Positions 1 to 7,468 of a stretch of 64,000 nucleotides of DNA are shown here, one piece after another. A program made the position numbers and the translations under genes. The notes below the pieces were generated by a model. That model searched no databases and was not told where the DNA came from. It saw nothing but the letters and a program-made list of their open reading frames with translations. This stretch comes from Mycobacterium sp. Root265. Its GTDB lineage: Bacteria; Actinomycetota; Actinomycetes; Mycobacteriales; Mycobacteriaceae. The stretch is taken from positions 1-64,000 of the forward strand of contig NZ_LMJA01000002.1 of assembly GCF_001428895.1 (NCBI RefSeq), given 5' to 3'. The number at the start of each line of letters is the position of its first letter. Positions within the stretch are counted from its first letter, which is position 1.

Positions 1-1
1 G

Positions 2-154
2 ATCGAGGCCGGCATGGTCTTCGTCAACGCCGTCGGCGCCGAAGGCGCCGAGCTGCCCTTCGGCGGAGTCAAACGCTCCGGGTTCGGCCGCGAACTCGGC
101 CGCTTCGGCATCGACGAATTCGTCAACAAAAAACTCATCCGCATCGCCGGCTAG
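2..154 (+). CDS. aldehyde dehydrogenase, C-terminal end only
   Basis: The frame runs in from the left edge and stops at 152-154, leaving 50 residues. They include the motif [16 protein letters not shown] followed by a G-x-x-E-F-V-N-K-K tail. This is the standard C-terminus of NAD(P)-dependent aldehyde dehydrogenases, especially the succinate-semialdehyde dehydrogenase type, where this strand takes part in subunit contacts. The catalytic Cys and Glu lie outside the window, so the substrate cannot be judged. An 81-base gap separates it from the next gene. Confidence 0.85.
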   Translation: MEAGMVFVNAVGAEGAELPFGGVKRSGFGRELGRFGIDEFVNKKLIRIAG

Positions 155-235
155 TTGTAGCTCCCGAACGGCCTGTAACGCTTGGCCGTCGACACCACAC
201 TCCCTTTGCAACGCCCGAACGCAAAGGAGCCAGAC

Positions 236-742
236 ATGACCATCACGCAAGACACCCGATTCGTCCGCGCGGAGTCAGTCCTCGCCGAGATCGGCGGCAA
301 CGCCGCCCGGTATGGACTGGTGGTCGTGCTGGCCTGGATCGGAGCCCTGAAATTCACCTCCTATGAGGCGCACGGCATCGAACCTCTGGTCGCGAACAGT
401 CCGCTGATGAGCTGGGTGTACGACATCTTCTCGGTGACTGCGTTCTCGTCGATGCTGGGCGTACTGGAACTGACGACGGCCGCTTTGCTGGCGGCCAAGC
501 CGTGGCTGCCGTGGCTCTCCGCGCTCGGCAGCGTGATCGCCGTCGGCCTGTTCGCCGCCACGTTGAGTTTCCTGTTCACCACACCGGGTGTCGGGGAGTC
601 CTCGGCCGGCGGCTTCCCGGTGTTGTCCTCGACGGGCCAGTTCCTGATCAAAGACATTGCTCTGATCGGTATCTCGTTGTGGACCTTGGCTGATGCGCTG
701 GCGGCGGCACGTCGCCGAACTGGTCATGCGGCGCTGTCTTGA
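236..742 (+). CDS. DUF417 / YkgB (RclC-like) inner-membrane protein
   Basis: A 168-residue membrane protein with about four hydrophobic segments (roughly 26-40, 66-86, 92-115 and 135-155). The N-terminal part carries the DUF417 signature: G-A-L-K-F (36-40), Y-E-A-x-G-I (43-48) and N-S-P-L-x-S-W (54-60). The E. coli member is RclC (YkgB), part of the reactive-chlorine resistance operon rclABC. Its biochemical role is unknown. The ATG at 236 is chosen over an upstream in-frame TTG at 182 because AAAGGAG (223-229) lies seven bases in front of it. A sigma/anti-sigma pair and a MerA/RclA-like flavoprotein follow on the same strand, which suggests a shared stress-response locus; that link is inferred. 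Confidence 0.85.
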   Translation: MTITQDTRFVRAESVLAEIGGNAARYGLVVVLAWIGALKFTSYEAHGIEPLVANSPLMSWVYDIFSVTAFSSMLGVLELTTAALLAAKPWLPWLSALGSVIAVGLFAATLSFLFTTPGVGESSAGGFPVLSSTGQFLIKDIALIGISLWTLADALAAARRRTGHAALS

Positions 743-761
743 GCCCTACGATGGCATCGCC

Positions 762-1397
762 ATGACAATATCGGCACCGGATGAAGCCGCCCTCGTCGAC
801 GCGTTGCGGCGCGGTGACGAGGCGGCCTTCGCCGCTCTGGTGGAGAGGTATGCACCGTCGATGCTGCGGGTCGCAGCGGGCTATGTGCCCAATTATGAGA
901 TCGCCGAAGAGGTCGTCCAGGAAACCTGGATCGCTCTGCTGAAGGGCCTCGACAGCTTCCAGGGCCGATCTTCTTTGCGCACCTGGCTTTTCACAGTCAT
1001 GGTGAACATCGCGAAGACGCGTGGTGTGCGGGAGCGGCGGGACACCGAGATGCAGGTGCTCGCCTTCACCGGAGGTACGGTCGACCCGGCACGCTTCCGG
1101 GAAGCCGGCCGGCAGTGGGCTGGTCACTGGAAGGAACACCAGGCGCCGGTGGCCTTTCCGGACACCCCGGAGGGCTCGGTACTCGGCGATGAGCTGGTCG
1201 CAGTGACCCGCCGCGAGCTCGACAAACTGCCTGTGCGGCAACGAGAAGTGGTCACCATGCGTGATGTGCTCGCGATGGACTCCGCTGAGGTGAGCGCACT
1301 GCTCGGTATCAGCACCGCCAACCAGCGGGTGTTGCTGCATCGTGGTCGCGCCGCGATACGGCAGGCGCTCGAGGACTATCTGAAGGAGTCGGCGTGA
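762..1397 (+). CDS. ECF (group 4) RNA polymerase sigma factor
   Basis: A 211-residue sigma-70 family protein with only regions 2 and 4. Region 2 spans about residues 18-95 (E-E-V-V-Q-E-T-W, then R-T-W-L-F-T-V). Region 4 spans about 155-205 (L-P-x-R-Q-R-E-V-V-T-M-R-D followed by a helix-turn-helix, R-V-L-L-H-R-G-R-A). No SnoaL extension is present. The ATG at 762 is chosen, since the frame continues upstream into the DUF417 gene without a better start. Its 3' end overlaps the anti-sigma gene by four bases (GTGA), so the two are translationally coupled. Its regulon is unknown; the neighbouring DUF417 and flavoprotein genes are candidates. Confidence 0.93.
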   Translation: MTISAPDEAALVDALRRGDEAAFAALVERYAPSMLRVAAGYVPNYEIAEEVVQETWIALLKGLDSFQGRSSLRTWLFTVMVNIAKTRGVRERRDTEMQVLAFTGGTVDPARFREAGRQWAGHWKEHQAPVAFPDTPEGSVLGDELVAVTRRELDKLPVRQREVVTMRDVLAMDSAEVSALLGISTANQRVLLHRGRAAIRQALEDYLKESA

Positions 1398-1636
1398 GCG
1401 ACACGGATTCGATGGATTGCCATGTCCTGGTAGAGCTGGTGACCGCCTACCTCGATGGTGTGCTGGATCTGGATACCAGGGCACGTTTCGACGTTCACCT
1501 GACCGAATGCGACGGCTGTGACAACTATCTGCAGCAGCTGCGATCCACCGTGGACACTCTCGGCAAGGTGGGTGCTGATGAACTCGACCCGGCGTTTCGG
1601 GACCGGCTGCTGACGGCGTTTCGCGACTGGCGCTGA
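1394..1636 (+). CDS. zinc-finger (ZAS, zf-HC2) anti-sigma factor
   Basis: An 80-residue soluble protein with the ZAS anti-sigma signature: Cys9, then His35-x3-Cys39-x2-Cys42 within V-H-L-T-E-C-D-G-C. In RsrA-type anti-sigma factors these residues hold a zinc and form a disulfide on oxidation, which releases the partner sigma factor. No transmembrane segment follows, so it acts in the cytoplasm. The GTG start overlaps the sigma-factor stop, the usual arrangement for a cognate pair. From the family, a thiol-oxidant signal is likely; nothing in the sequence identifies the inducer. Confidence 0.9.
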   Translation: MSDTDSMDCHVLVELVTAYLDGVLDLDTRARFDVHLTECDGCDNYLQQLRSTVDTLGKVGADELDPAFRDRLLTAFRDWR

Positions 1637-1666
1637 CCGAGGGCCGCGGAGGCATACGCTGACCCC

Positions 1667-3103
1667 ATGACCGGCGAGATGCGCGTTGTCGTGATCGGAG
1701 GCGGCCCGGCGGGGGTGTCGGCCGCACTGCATGCCGCCGGTCTGGGCGCACAGGTGACGCTGCTGGAGCGGGGACGGGTCGGCGGCACCGCCTTCAACAG
1801 CGGCCCGGCGCCTGTCCGCACCTTGGCGCGCGCCGCGCGCCTGGTGCGGGACTGGAATTCATGGGAAGCGTTCGGTCTGCGCGGGGCACGGCCGCAGGTC
1901 GATGTCGCCGCCACGCTGGCCAATGCGGAACGGGTCGCCCACTACGCCTATGAACGAAAGCGGGTCGCCGACCATATCCGCGCTGCCGGTGTGGATCTCG
2001 TCGAGGAGACCGGCGACGCCCGCTTCCTCGACGCGCACACCGTTGCTGCGGCTGACGGTCGGACCTGGACGGCGGACCGGGTGATCATCGCGGTTGGGGG
2101 CAGGGCCGGGAGACTGCCCATCCCGGGTGCGGAACTCGGCTTGACCTACGCCGACATCCGCGGCCTGACCGCGCTGCCCGACAGGGTCTGCGTGATCGGG
2201 GCCTCCGACACCGGTTGTCAGCTGAGCTCGATTCTCGCCGACTTCGGCTGCAAGGTAACACTTGTGGAGTACGGGCCACGCATCGTCGCGCGCGCCGACG
2301 TCGACGTCTCGGCCGGGCTCGAACATGCCTTCCACCGCCGCGGTATCGGCGTCGTCACCGGCGCGGCAGTGCACGAACTCGCACCGGCCACCGACGGTGT
2401 CCGCGTGCTGTACCGGACCGGCGATGACTCCAGGGCCGTGGACGTCGACGCGGTGTTCTTCGCCGTCGGCTGGCCCGGCAATGCCGACGTCGTCGACGCC
2501 GCCGCGGCCGGTGTGAAAACCGAACGGGGCTACGTGGTCGTCGACGCGTCGGCCGCGACCAACGTGTCGCATATCTTTGCCGCCGGCGACGTCGACGGGA
2601 ACAGCATGCTCGTCAGCAGCGCGACGCTCGAGGGCCGGGTCGCCGCCGAGAACGCGGTGCTCGGCCGGCGGCGCCAGGTTGCCCACGAGATCGTCCCGGC
2701 CGGCAGTTTCACCGACCCGGAGTACGGCAGCGTCGGCCTCACCGAGGAACACGCCAGGGCCCGCTACGACTGCGCGGTCGCGGTGGCCCGCTACGAGGAC
2801 ATGTTGCGTCCGGTTGCCGACGGTCACCCGGATGGGTTCTGCAAGTTGATCGTCGACACCGCGAGTCGGCAGATCGTCGGAGCCCATGTGCTGGGCGAGT
2901 ATTCGGCCGAGGTGATCCAGATGGTGGCGGCCTGCATGGCGGCGCGCATGCGCGTCGAGCAGGTCGCCGAGCTGCAGTTCGCGTTTCCGACATTCACCGA
3001 GGGTGTCAGCCAAGCCGCGCAGATGGTGGTGAATCAACTCAGTGGCCGGCCGGTGCCCCATTTGTGGAGCAGTCTGGGCAGCACGCCATCGGTCCTGGAG
3101 TAG
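1667..3103 (+). CDS. MerA/RclA-like FAD/NAD(P) oxidoreductase lacking the redox cysteines
   Basis: A 478-residue two-dinucleotide-binding flavoprotein of the pyridine nucleotide-disulfide reductase superfamily. The FAD fold starts at I-G-G-G-P-A-G (10-16), a second NAD(P) site occurs mid-protein (V-I-G-A-S-D-T-G), the FAD-binding F-A-A-G-D motif is present, and there is a C-terminal dimerisation domain. The expected G-G-T-C-x-N-x-G-C motif reads GGTAFNSGP (39-47), so both redox cysteines are gone. The C-terminal catalytic H-P-T-x-S-E reads F-P-T-F-T-E (440-445), so the catalytic His is also missing. It cannot be a classical disulfide or mercuric reductase and is more likely an NAD(P)H-flavin oxidoreductase. 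It lies 30 bases after the anti-sigma gene. A second ATG at 1679 is possible. Confidence 0.85.
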   Translation: MTGEMRVVVIGGGPAGVSAALHAAGLGAQVTLLERGRVGGTAFNSGPAPVRTLARAARLVRDWNSWEAFGLRGARPQVDVAATLANAERVAHYAYERKRVADHIRAAGVDLVEETGDARFLDAHTVAAADGRTWTADRVIIAVGGRAGRLPIPGAELGLTYADIRGLTALPDRVCVIGASDTGCQLSSILADFGCKVTLVEYGPRIVARADVDVSAGLEHAFHRRGIGVVTGAAVHELAPATDGVRVLYRTGDDSRAVDVDAVFFAVGWPGNADVVDAAAAGVKTERGYVVVDASAATNVSHIFAAGDVDGNSMLVSSATLEGRVAAENAVLGRRRQVAHEIVPAGSFTDPEYGSVGLTEEHARARYDCAVAVARYEDMLRPVADGHPDGFCKLIVDTASRQIVGAHVLGEYSAEVIQMVAACMAARMRVEQVAELQFAFPTFTEGVSQAAQMVVNQLSGRPVPHLWSSLGSTPSVLE

Positions 3104-3108
3104 GCGCG

Positions 3109-3897
3109 CTAGCCGGACGGCGGGAATCGGGCGGCCACCGCTGGATGCCCGGCGATCAGGCCGTTGAGCGCACGCCACTGGTGCAGCGCGTCGGTCAGTG
3201 TGCCCTCCGGGTCGCCACGGCGCACCGCGTCCACCAGGGCCAGCTGGGTGGGCCCCTTCTTCCGCAGTACCTCCGGGGACAATGGCTGAATACCCTGCAG
3301 ACCAAGGAGTTCGACCTCGTTGCCGATGCGGTGGACGACTGGTTCGGCAGACGGGTCGGCCATGTCGACACGCGCCCACGGTGCTGCGACCTCGATGGTG
3401 GCCGGGGTGTTCGCACGCTCGGCATAGCAGAACCACGACACCGGACCACCGGGCACCGGCGGCCAGGACTCCGGCAGCGGTGGGGTGCGGCGCAACTCCC
3501 AGCCGGGCTCTGCTGCGGTGGCCGCCCACGCCTGGTCGCTCAGAAACTTCACCCGCGGCAGCCGGTTATCGGCGCGGGATCCTTTGGTGCGCAACCGCTT
3601 CAACTTGCTCAGTAGGGCGACCGCCGGTGGCGACAGGCCGAGCGCGGGCGCGACGAACAACCACACCCACAACCACCACGACCGGACACCCGTGTCGTCG
3701 ATCGTCGAGAGCACCGTGCAGGCGGACTGGGCGATCCAGAGCGGTCCTAGTACGACCAGCGCCGATAATCCCAGCGCGAAACCGCCCTCCCAGCGCATGG
3801 AGTCGTCGGTGGATTCCGTGACTTCACCGGCCACCGCGGCGACGACCAACGCGATCACGATGCCGAGCACCAGCGCGGCGATATCGGTCATCGGCAT
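3109..3897 (-). CDS. hypothetical membrane protein with C-terminal soluble domain
   Basis: A 262-residue protein of no family I recognise. Three hydrophobic segments occupy the N-terminal third (about 5-25, 39-60 and 70-95). A basic linker (K-L-K-R-L-R-T-K) and a soluble domain of about 160 residues follow, rich in Trp and Pro. The second codon pair (M-P-M-T-D) leaves two possible starts six bases apart. It converges on the flavoprotein gene, with five bases between the stop codons. No function can be assigned. Confidence 0.7.
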   Translation of the reverse strand: MPMTDIAALVLGIVIALVVAAVAGEVTESTDDSMRWEGGFALGLSALVVLGPLWIAQSACTVLSTIDDTGVRSWWLWVWLFVAPALGLSPPAVALLSKLKRLRTKGSRADNRLPRVKFLSDQAWAATAAEPGWELRRTPPLPESWPPVPGGPVSWFCYAERANTPATIEVAAPWARVDMADPSAEPVVHRIGNEVELLGLQGIQPLSPEVLRKKGPTQLALVDAVRRGDPEGTLTDALHQWRALNGLIAGHPAVAARFPPSG

Positions 3898-3950
3898 GTT
3901 CGGCCTCCCCGGTCAGGCTATCGAGCGATGCCATCGGTCATGCTGGAGGC

Positions 3951-4907
3951 ATGCCGGAAACGCTGGTCGAATACCAGGAGGGATACGACAGCGTCATCGT
4001 GACCCGTGACGGCGATGAACTGGTGTTCTGGTCCGACTTCGACGACAACGGACGCTCGATCCGGACGGAGACCCGCACGCCCCTCGCCGATTTCGTCGCC
4101 AAGGGTCACGGGCCATGGCCCTGGTACGACCTGGACAGCCGGCGCGAGGGCGCACTGAAGGTGCTGGGCGCGCTGGGTATCGAGGCGCCGCCCTGGACCG
4201 AACCGCTACCGAAGAACGTCCTGGACCTCTTCTACCGCGCCTCCAACGGATGGGCCGCGGTGAGCGATCTGGTGACCGGCGGTCTCGACGTCGACGTACT
4301 CGACCGGTGCGGCGCCTCACCGCTCTGGTACGCGGTCCGCTCGCTGCAGCCCGCGGCGGCGATCGCTCTCGTCGAGGCGGGCGCGGACGCGTGCCGGCGC
4401 ATCGACCTCACCGCGCGTGGCGAGCGGTTCACCACGATCCTGCACGAGATGGCCGCGCTCGGGCGCGCCACCGCGCTCACCCGCGCACTGGCCCGCGGCG
4501 CCGGCCCGATGGTGCGCGACTCCGAGGGGGCGACACCGCTGCACGTGCTGGGCGAGGGCGCCGATCATGTCAACCCGGAGATCGTCAGGGCGCTCATCGG
4601 TGCCGGAGCCGATGTGGAAGCCCAGACCACCGGTGGCACCAGGCCGATCGAAGCCGCGGCGCGACGGCTGTTGCCCGCCACCGTGGCCACCATGCTGGAA
4701 CTCGGCGCGCAACCGGCCCGGGCCTTGGATGCGCTACTGGTGTGGTGGTCGTCGAACGCCCGTTGGCTGGGCTACCGCGCCAGCGTCGTGGTCGGGATCG
4801 TCGAAATCCTCTGCGCCGCAGGGGCGACGGTGTCCGAACGACATCTCGAACTCGCGACGGAGGCCGATATCGCGCCGGTGATCGCGGCGCTCAGCCGAGC
4901 ACAGTGA
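3951..4907 (+). CDS. ankyrin-repeat protein
   Basis: A 318-residue cytoplasmic protein without signal peptide or membrane segment. From about residue 100 it has ankyrin-type helix-loop-helix units: G-A-S-P-L-W-Y-A-V with A-L-V-E-A-G-A-D, T-I-L-H-E-M-A-A-L with A-R-G-A-G, and G-A-T-P-L-H-V-L with A-L-I-G-A-G-A-D-V, then a degenerate unit. The first 100 residues resemble nothing I know. Ankyrin stacks mediate protein-protein contacts, so the partner cannot be predicted. The 3' end overlaps the convergent gene by 17 bases. Confidence 0.8.
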   Translation: MPETLVEYQEGYDSVIVTRDGDELVFWSDFDDNGRSIRTETRTPLADFVAKGHGPWPWYDLDSRREGALKVLGALGIEAPPWTEPLPKNVLDLFYRASNGWAAVSDLVTGGLDVDVLDRCGASPLWYAVRSLQPAAAIALVEAGADACRRIDLTARGERFTTILHEMAALGRATALTRALARGAGPMVRDSEGATPLHVLGEGADHVNPEIVRALIGAGADVEAQTTGGTRPIEAAARRLLPATVATMLELGAQPARALDALLVWWSSNARWLGYRASVVVGIVEILCAAGATVSERHLELATEADIAPVIAALSRAQ

Positions 4908-5250
4908 GCGGCAGACTCACGAACCCGCCGCGGCCCGACACCGCCAACAGGTACCGACCGTCCGCGGGCACCGGCAGTTTCAGCGGGTAGAACACGAATC
5001 CGACCTCACCGCCCAGGCTGGCCTCCGGCACATCGAACTGCACGTCGAGTGCTGCCCCGACCGGATCGGTGAAACGGACATCGATCGTGGCGGCCTGATC
5101 GAACGGTTCGGGCTGGATCAACACGACCAGGATCGGCTCGACGATGCGTCGCGGTCCCGCTTGACACGACGTGATGACCCCGCCCTGCACGTGGAGTTTG
5201 TTGTCGACGACCGAAGCGGATTCGGCGAGCAGGGCACCGGTGACGATCAT
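4891..5250 (-). CDS. DUF6941-type conserved hypothetical protein
   Basis: A 119-residue all-beta-looking protein. It opens with G-A-L-L-A-E-S-A-S-V-V-D-N-K-L-H-V-Q-G-G, the pattern seen at the start of the DUF6941 family, in which a short strand pair precedes an immunoglobulin-like sandwich. No catalytic residues are evident and no signal peptide is present. Function is unknown for the family. It is divergent from the CmtR-like regulator, with about 60 bases between them that include the palindrome at 5283-5304. Confidence 0.6.
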   Translation of the reverse strand: MIVTGALLAESASVVDNKLHVQGGVITSCQAGPRRIVEPILVVLIQPEPFDQAATIDVRFTDPVGAALDVQFDVPEASLGGEVGFVFYPLKLPVPADGRYLLAVSGRGGFVSLPLTVLG

Positions 5251-5282
5251 CGTTCCACGGTAACGGGTTCCCGACCTACGAT

Positions 5283-5304
5283 TAGTACAGAAATCGATGT
5301 ACTA
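5283..5304. promoter_or_regulatory. palindromic operator of the metal-sensor cassette
   Basis: A perfect 7-base inverted repeat, TAGTACA (5283-5289) and TGTACTA (5298-5304), is separated by eight bases and lies just before the ArsR-family gene. Autoregulation by binding a palindrome over the promoter is the norm for ArsR/SmtB proteins. It overlaps the first possible ATG (5297), which argues that translation starts at 5312. Confidence 0.65.
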
Positions 5305-5311
5305 TCACGAC

Positions 5312-5650
5312 ATGCGAACTCTGGTGCATACCGACGCCCTGGCCCGATTCGGTCACGCGCTCTCCGACACCACCCGCGCACAGGTCCTGCTCACCCTGAA
5401 CGCGGCGCCGGGCTACCCCTCCGAGCTTGCCGAGCAACTGGGGGTGTCACGCCAGATCCTGTCCAATCACCTGGCCTGTCTGCGCGGCTGCGGGCTGGTG
5501 GTCGCCGTACCCGAGGGCCGCCGCACGCGATACGAATTGGCCGACAGCCGGATCGGTAGTGCGCTCACCGATCTGATGGGTCTGGTACTGGCCGTGGACC
5601 CGAACTGCTGCTGTGCCGGCGCCGACGGCACCGGCTGCGGGTGCTGCTGA
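5312..5650 (+). CDS. cmtR: CmtR-like ArsR/SmtB metal-sensing repressor
   Basis: A 112-residue winged-helix repressor. The recognition helix region S-N-H-L-A-C-L-R-G-C-G-L-V-V-A (51-65) is close to M. tuberculosis CmtR, whose Cys57, Cys61 and tail Cys102 bind Cd(II)/Pb(II). The equivalents here are Cys56, Cys60 and Cys99-101. Unlike CmtR the tail ends in a dense cysteine cluster (C-C-C at 99-101, then C-G-C-C at 109-112), which may widen metal capacity. The start at 5312 is preferred because the upstream ATG at 5297 lies inside the operator. The stop overlaps the transporter start (TGATG), so the pair is co-translated. Expected role: derepression of efflux when thiophilic metal is present. Confidence 0.85.
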   Translation: MRTLVHTDALARFGHALSDTTRAQVLLTLNAAPGYPSELAEQLGVSRQILSNHLACLRGCGLVVAVPEGRRTRYELADSRIGSALTDLMGLVLAVDPNCCCAGADGTGCGCC

Positions 5651-6297
5651 TGGTGCGGGAACGCGTCCTCACACCAGGACGCCATGCGGTGTTGTCGCAC
5701 CGGATCCGCTGGTTCGTCACGGCGACCATCGCGTACAACGTGATCGAAGCCGTCGTGGCAATCAGCGAGGGTGCACGGGTGTCCTCCAGTGCGCTCGTCG
5801 GTTTCGGGCTGGACTCGGTGATCGAGGTGTCCTCGGCGGCGGCCGTGGCGTGGCAGTTCTCCGGCCGCGATCCCGAAGCCCGCGAGAAGGCCGCCCTACG
5901 GGTCATCGCCTTCTCGTTCTTCGGCCTGGCGATCTTCGTGACGGTCGACGCGGTGCGTTCACTGCTCGGTGCGCAGGAGGCCCGGCATTCGACCATCGGT
6001 ATCGCGCTCGCGGCATTGAGTCTGGTCATCATGCCGGTGCTGTCGTGGGCGCAGCGGCGCGCCGGCCGCGAACTGGGTTCGATATCGGCGGTTGCCGATT
6101 CGAAACAGACGCTGCTGTGCACCTATCTCTCGGGCGTACTGCTGCTCGGTTTGCTGCTCAACAGCGCGTTCGGGTGGTCCTGGGCGGATCCGGTGGCGGC
6201 CCTGGTGATTGCCGCGGTCGCGATCAAGGAGGGCCGCGATGCGTGGCGTGGTGACACCTGCTGCGCACCGATTCCCGAGACCCGGTGCTGCGACTGA
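5650..6297 (+). CDS. cation-diffusion-type metal transporter with Cys-rich C-terminus
   Basis: A 215-residue polytopic membrane protein with about five to six hydrophobic segments. The N-terminal pattern N-V-I-E-A-x-x-A, followed by S-S-A-L-V-G-F-G-L-D-S-V-I-E-V, is characteristic of the cation-diffusion facilitator superfamily, in which the Asp in the second conserved helix binds the transported divalent metal. The C-terminal CDF cytoplasmic domain is missing and is replaced by a short tail with C-C-A-P and R-C-C-D, a possible metal-capture site. The ATG at 5650 overlaps the regulator stop. With its CmtR-like partner it most likely exports Cd/Zn/Pb-type ions; the exact metal is not determinable. 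Confidence 0.82.
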   Translation: MVRERVLTPGRHAVLSHRIRWFVTATIAYNVIEAVVAISEGARVSSSALVGFGLDSVIEVSSAAAVAWQFSGRDPEAREKAALRVIAFSFFGLAIFVTVDAVRSLLGAQEARHSTIGIALAALSLVIMPVLSWAQRRAGRELGSISAVADSKQTLLCTYLSGVLLLGLLLNSAFGWSWADPVAALVIAAVAIKEGRDAWRGDTCCAPIPETRCCD

Positions 6298-6320
6298 GGT
6301 CCTGGCCCTAACGTTGCGGC

Positions 6321-6695
6321 ATGAGCTTCTACGAGGTCATCGAGACGGTCGGCAAGGTGATCGACGGGATCGGCGTGGCGGTGATCGCACTCGGGGCGAT
6401 TTTCGCCGGAGTCGTGACGGTGCGCAAGATGCTGGGCCGCTCCGGTGATGCCTACCGGTTCTTCCGGGAGCAGCTGGGACGGTCGATCCTGCTCGGCCTC
6501 GAATTCCTGGTGGCCGCCGACATCATCCGCACGGTCGCCCTGACCCCCACCTGGCAGAGCGTGGTGGTGCTGGCCGGGATCGTGTTGATCCGGACGTTCC
6601 TCAGCTTCTCTCTGGAGGTGGAGATCAGCGGCCGGTGGCCGTGGCAGCAGCGGGCCAGGCCGGCGGCAGACGATGTTGTGCCACAACGCGACTAG
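6321..6695 (+). CDS. DUF1622 membrane protein
   Basis: A 124-residue protein with three hydrophobic stretches (about 14-33, 54-72 and 77-93). The central motif F-R-x-x-L-G-R-x-I-L-L-G-L-E-F-L-V-A-A-D is diagnostic of DUF1622, a small integral-membrane family of unknown function. The 3' end overlaps the convergent DUF427 gene by four bases. It lies 23 bases after the transporter and could be read with it. Confidence 0.85.
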   Translation: MSFYEVIETVGKVIDGIGVAVIALGAIFAGVVTVRKMLGRSGDAYRFFREQLGRSILLGLEFLVAADIIRTVALTPTWQSVVVLAGIVLIRTFLSFSLEVEISGRWPWQQRARPAADDVVPQRD

Positions 6696-7468
6696 CTCAT
6701 GTGCGTGACCGGACGCGGCAGCCGTACGCCGTCGACCTCGATGTCCACCTTCTCGTTGTAGAACGCGATCAGTCCGGCGACGCGGGAGACCGCGCCCAGC
6801 GGATACTGATACATCCACGCGAGGTCCGCATGAATCGCCTCACCCACCTGGACCGACCAGTAGGCAGAGGTGACGCCCTTGTACGGGCACACCGTCTGCG
6901 TCTGGCTGGGGACCAGGTACTGCATCGAGACGTCCGTGCGATCGATGTAATACCTTGTCGGGAGTCCGGTTTCGAAGAGCAGGACCGGACTGTGGGTGTC
7001 GGCGAGCACAACGCCATCGAGTTCCACCCGCACGTGGCGGTGCGAGCGCAGGGCGTCGTGGCGGGCGTATGGGCTGCGGGGATGCTCGTAGATCCGCTCG
7101 TCCTCTTCGAACCACTCCAGGCTGTCCCACTCGAACCGCACGTAGCCGGCCACCAGTCCGTCGCCCTCCTCGAAAACGCGAGCAGCTGCCGCGGCGACCT
7201 GGCCGCCGGCATGCAGTGAATGCAGCCGGAACGCCCCGAACTGAGCGCGTTGAGCGTGCTGATCATCGACGAGGAATTTCGTGTTCACATCGCTGAGCGG
7301 CACGTAATAGTGCGGGTAGTAGGGAATCTCCCACACATAGCGCGCGCCGAGGGTGTCGAAGACCAGGTCGGGCCCGACGTAGCCACGGACCCGACGGGGA
7401 CAGGGTTCCACGCGCCCGCGCTCGGTGGCCGGCGGCGGGTAGTCCTGCCCCGATGGTGCTGAATTCAT
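6692..7468 (-). CDS. DUF427-domain protein
   Basis: A 258-residue soluble protein with two copies of the DUF427 fold (about 35-130 and 145-240). Each has the pattern V-x-x-D-G-x-x-x-A-D-[ST]-x-x-x-x-x-x-E-x-G-x-P-x-x-Y-Y, most clearly V-L-A-D-T-H-S-P-V-L-L-F-E-T-G-L-P-T-R-Y-Y, followed by C-P-Y-K-G-x-x-x-Y-W. DUF427 proteins are common in actinobacteria and lack a settled activity. The ATG at 7468 has GGAG nine bases upstream and overlaps the stop of the acyltransferase gene (ATGA), so the two form an operon read leftward. Confidence 0.82.
   Translation of the reverse strand: MNSAPSGQDYPPPATERGRVEPCPRRVRGYVGPDLVFDTLGARYVWEIPYYPHYYVPLSDVNTKFLVDDQHAQRAQFGAFRLHSLHAGGQVAAAAARVFEEGDGLVAGYVRFEWDSLEWFEEDERIYEHPRSPYARHDALRSHRHVRVELDGVVLADTHSPVLLFETGLPTRYYIDRTDVSMQYLVPSQTQTVCPYKGVTSAYWSVQVGEAIHADLAWMYQYPLGAVSRVAGLIAFYNEKVDIEVDGVRLPRPVTHMS

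Noticed and set aside
648-3529. Long minus-strand open frames opposite the sigma factor and flavoprotein genes
   Set aside because: They are antisense shadows typical of high-GC DNA: no domain, Arg/Pro/His-rich composition, while the plus strand has recognised genes with proper starts.
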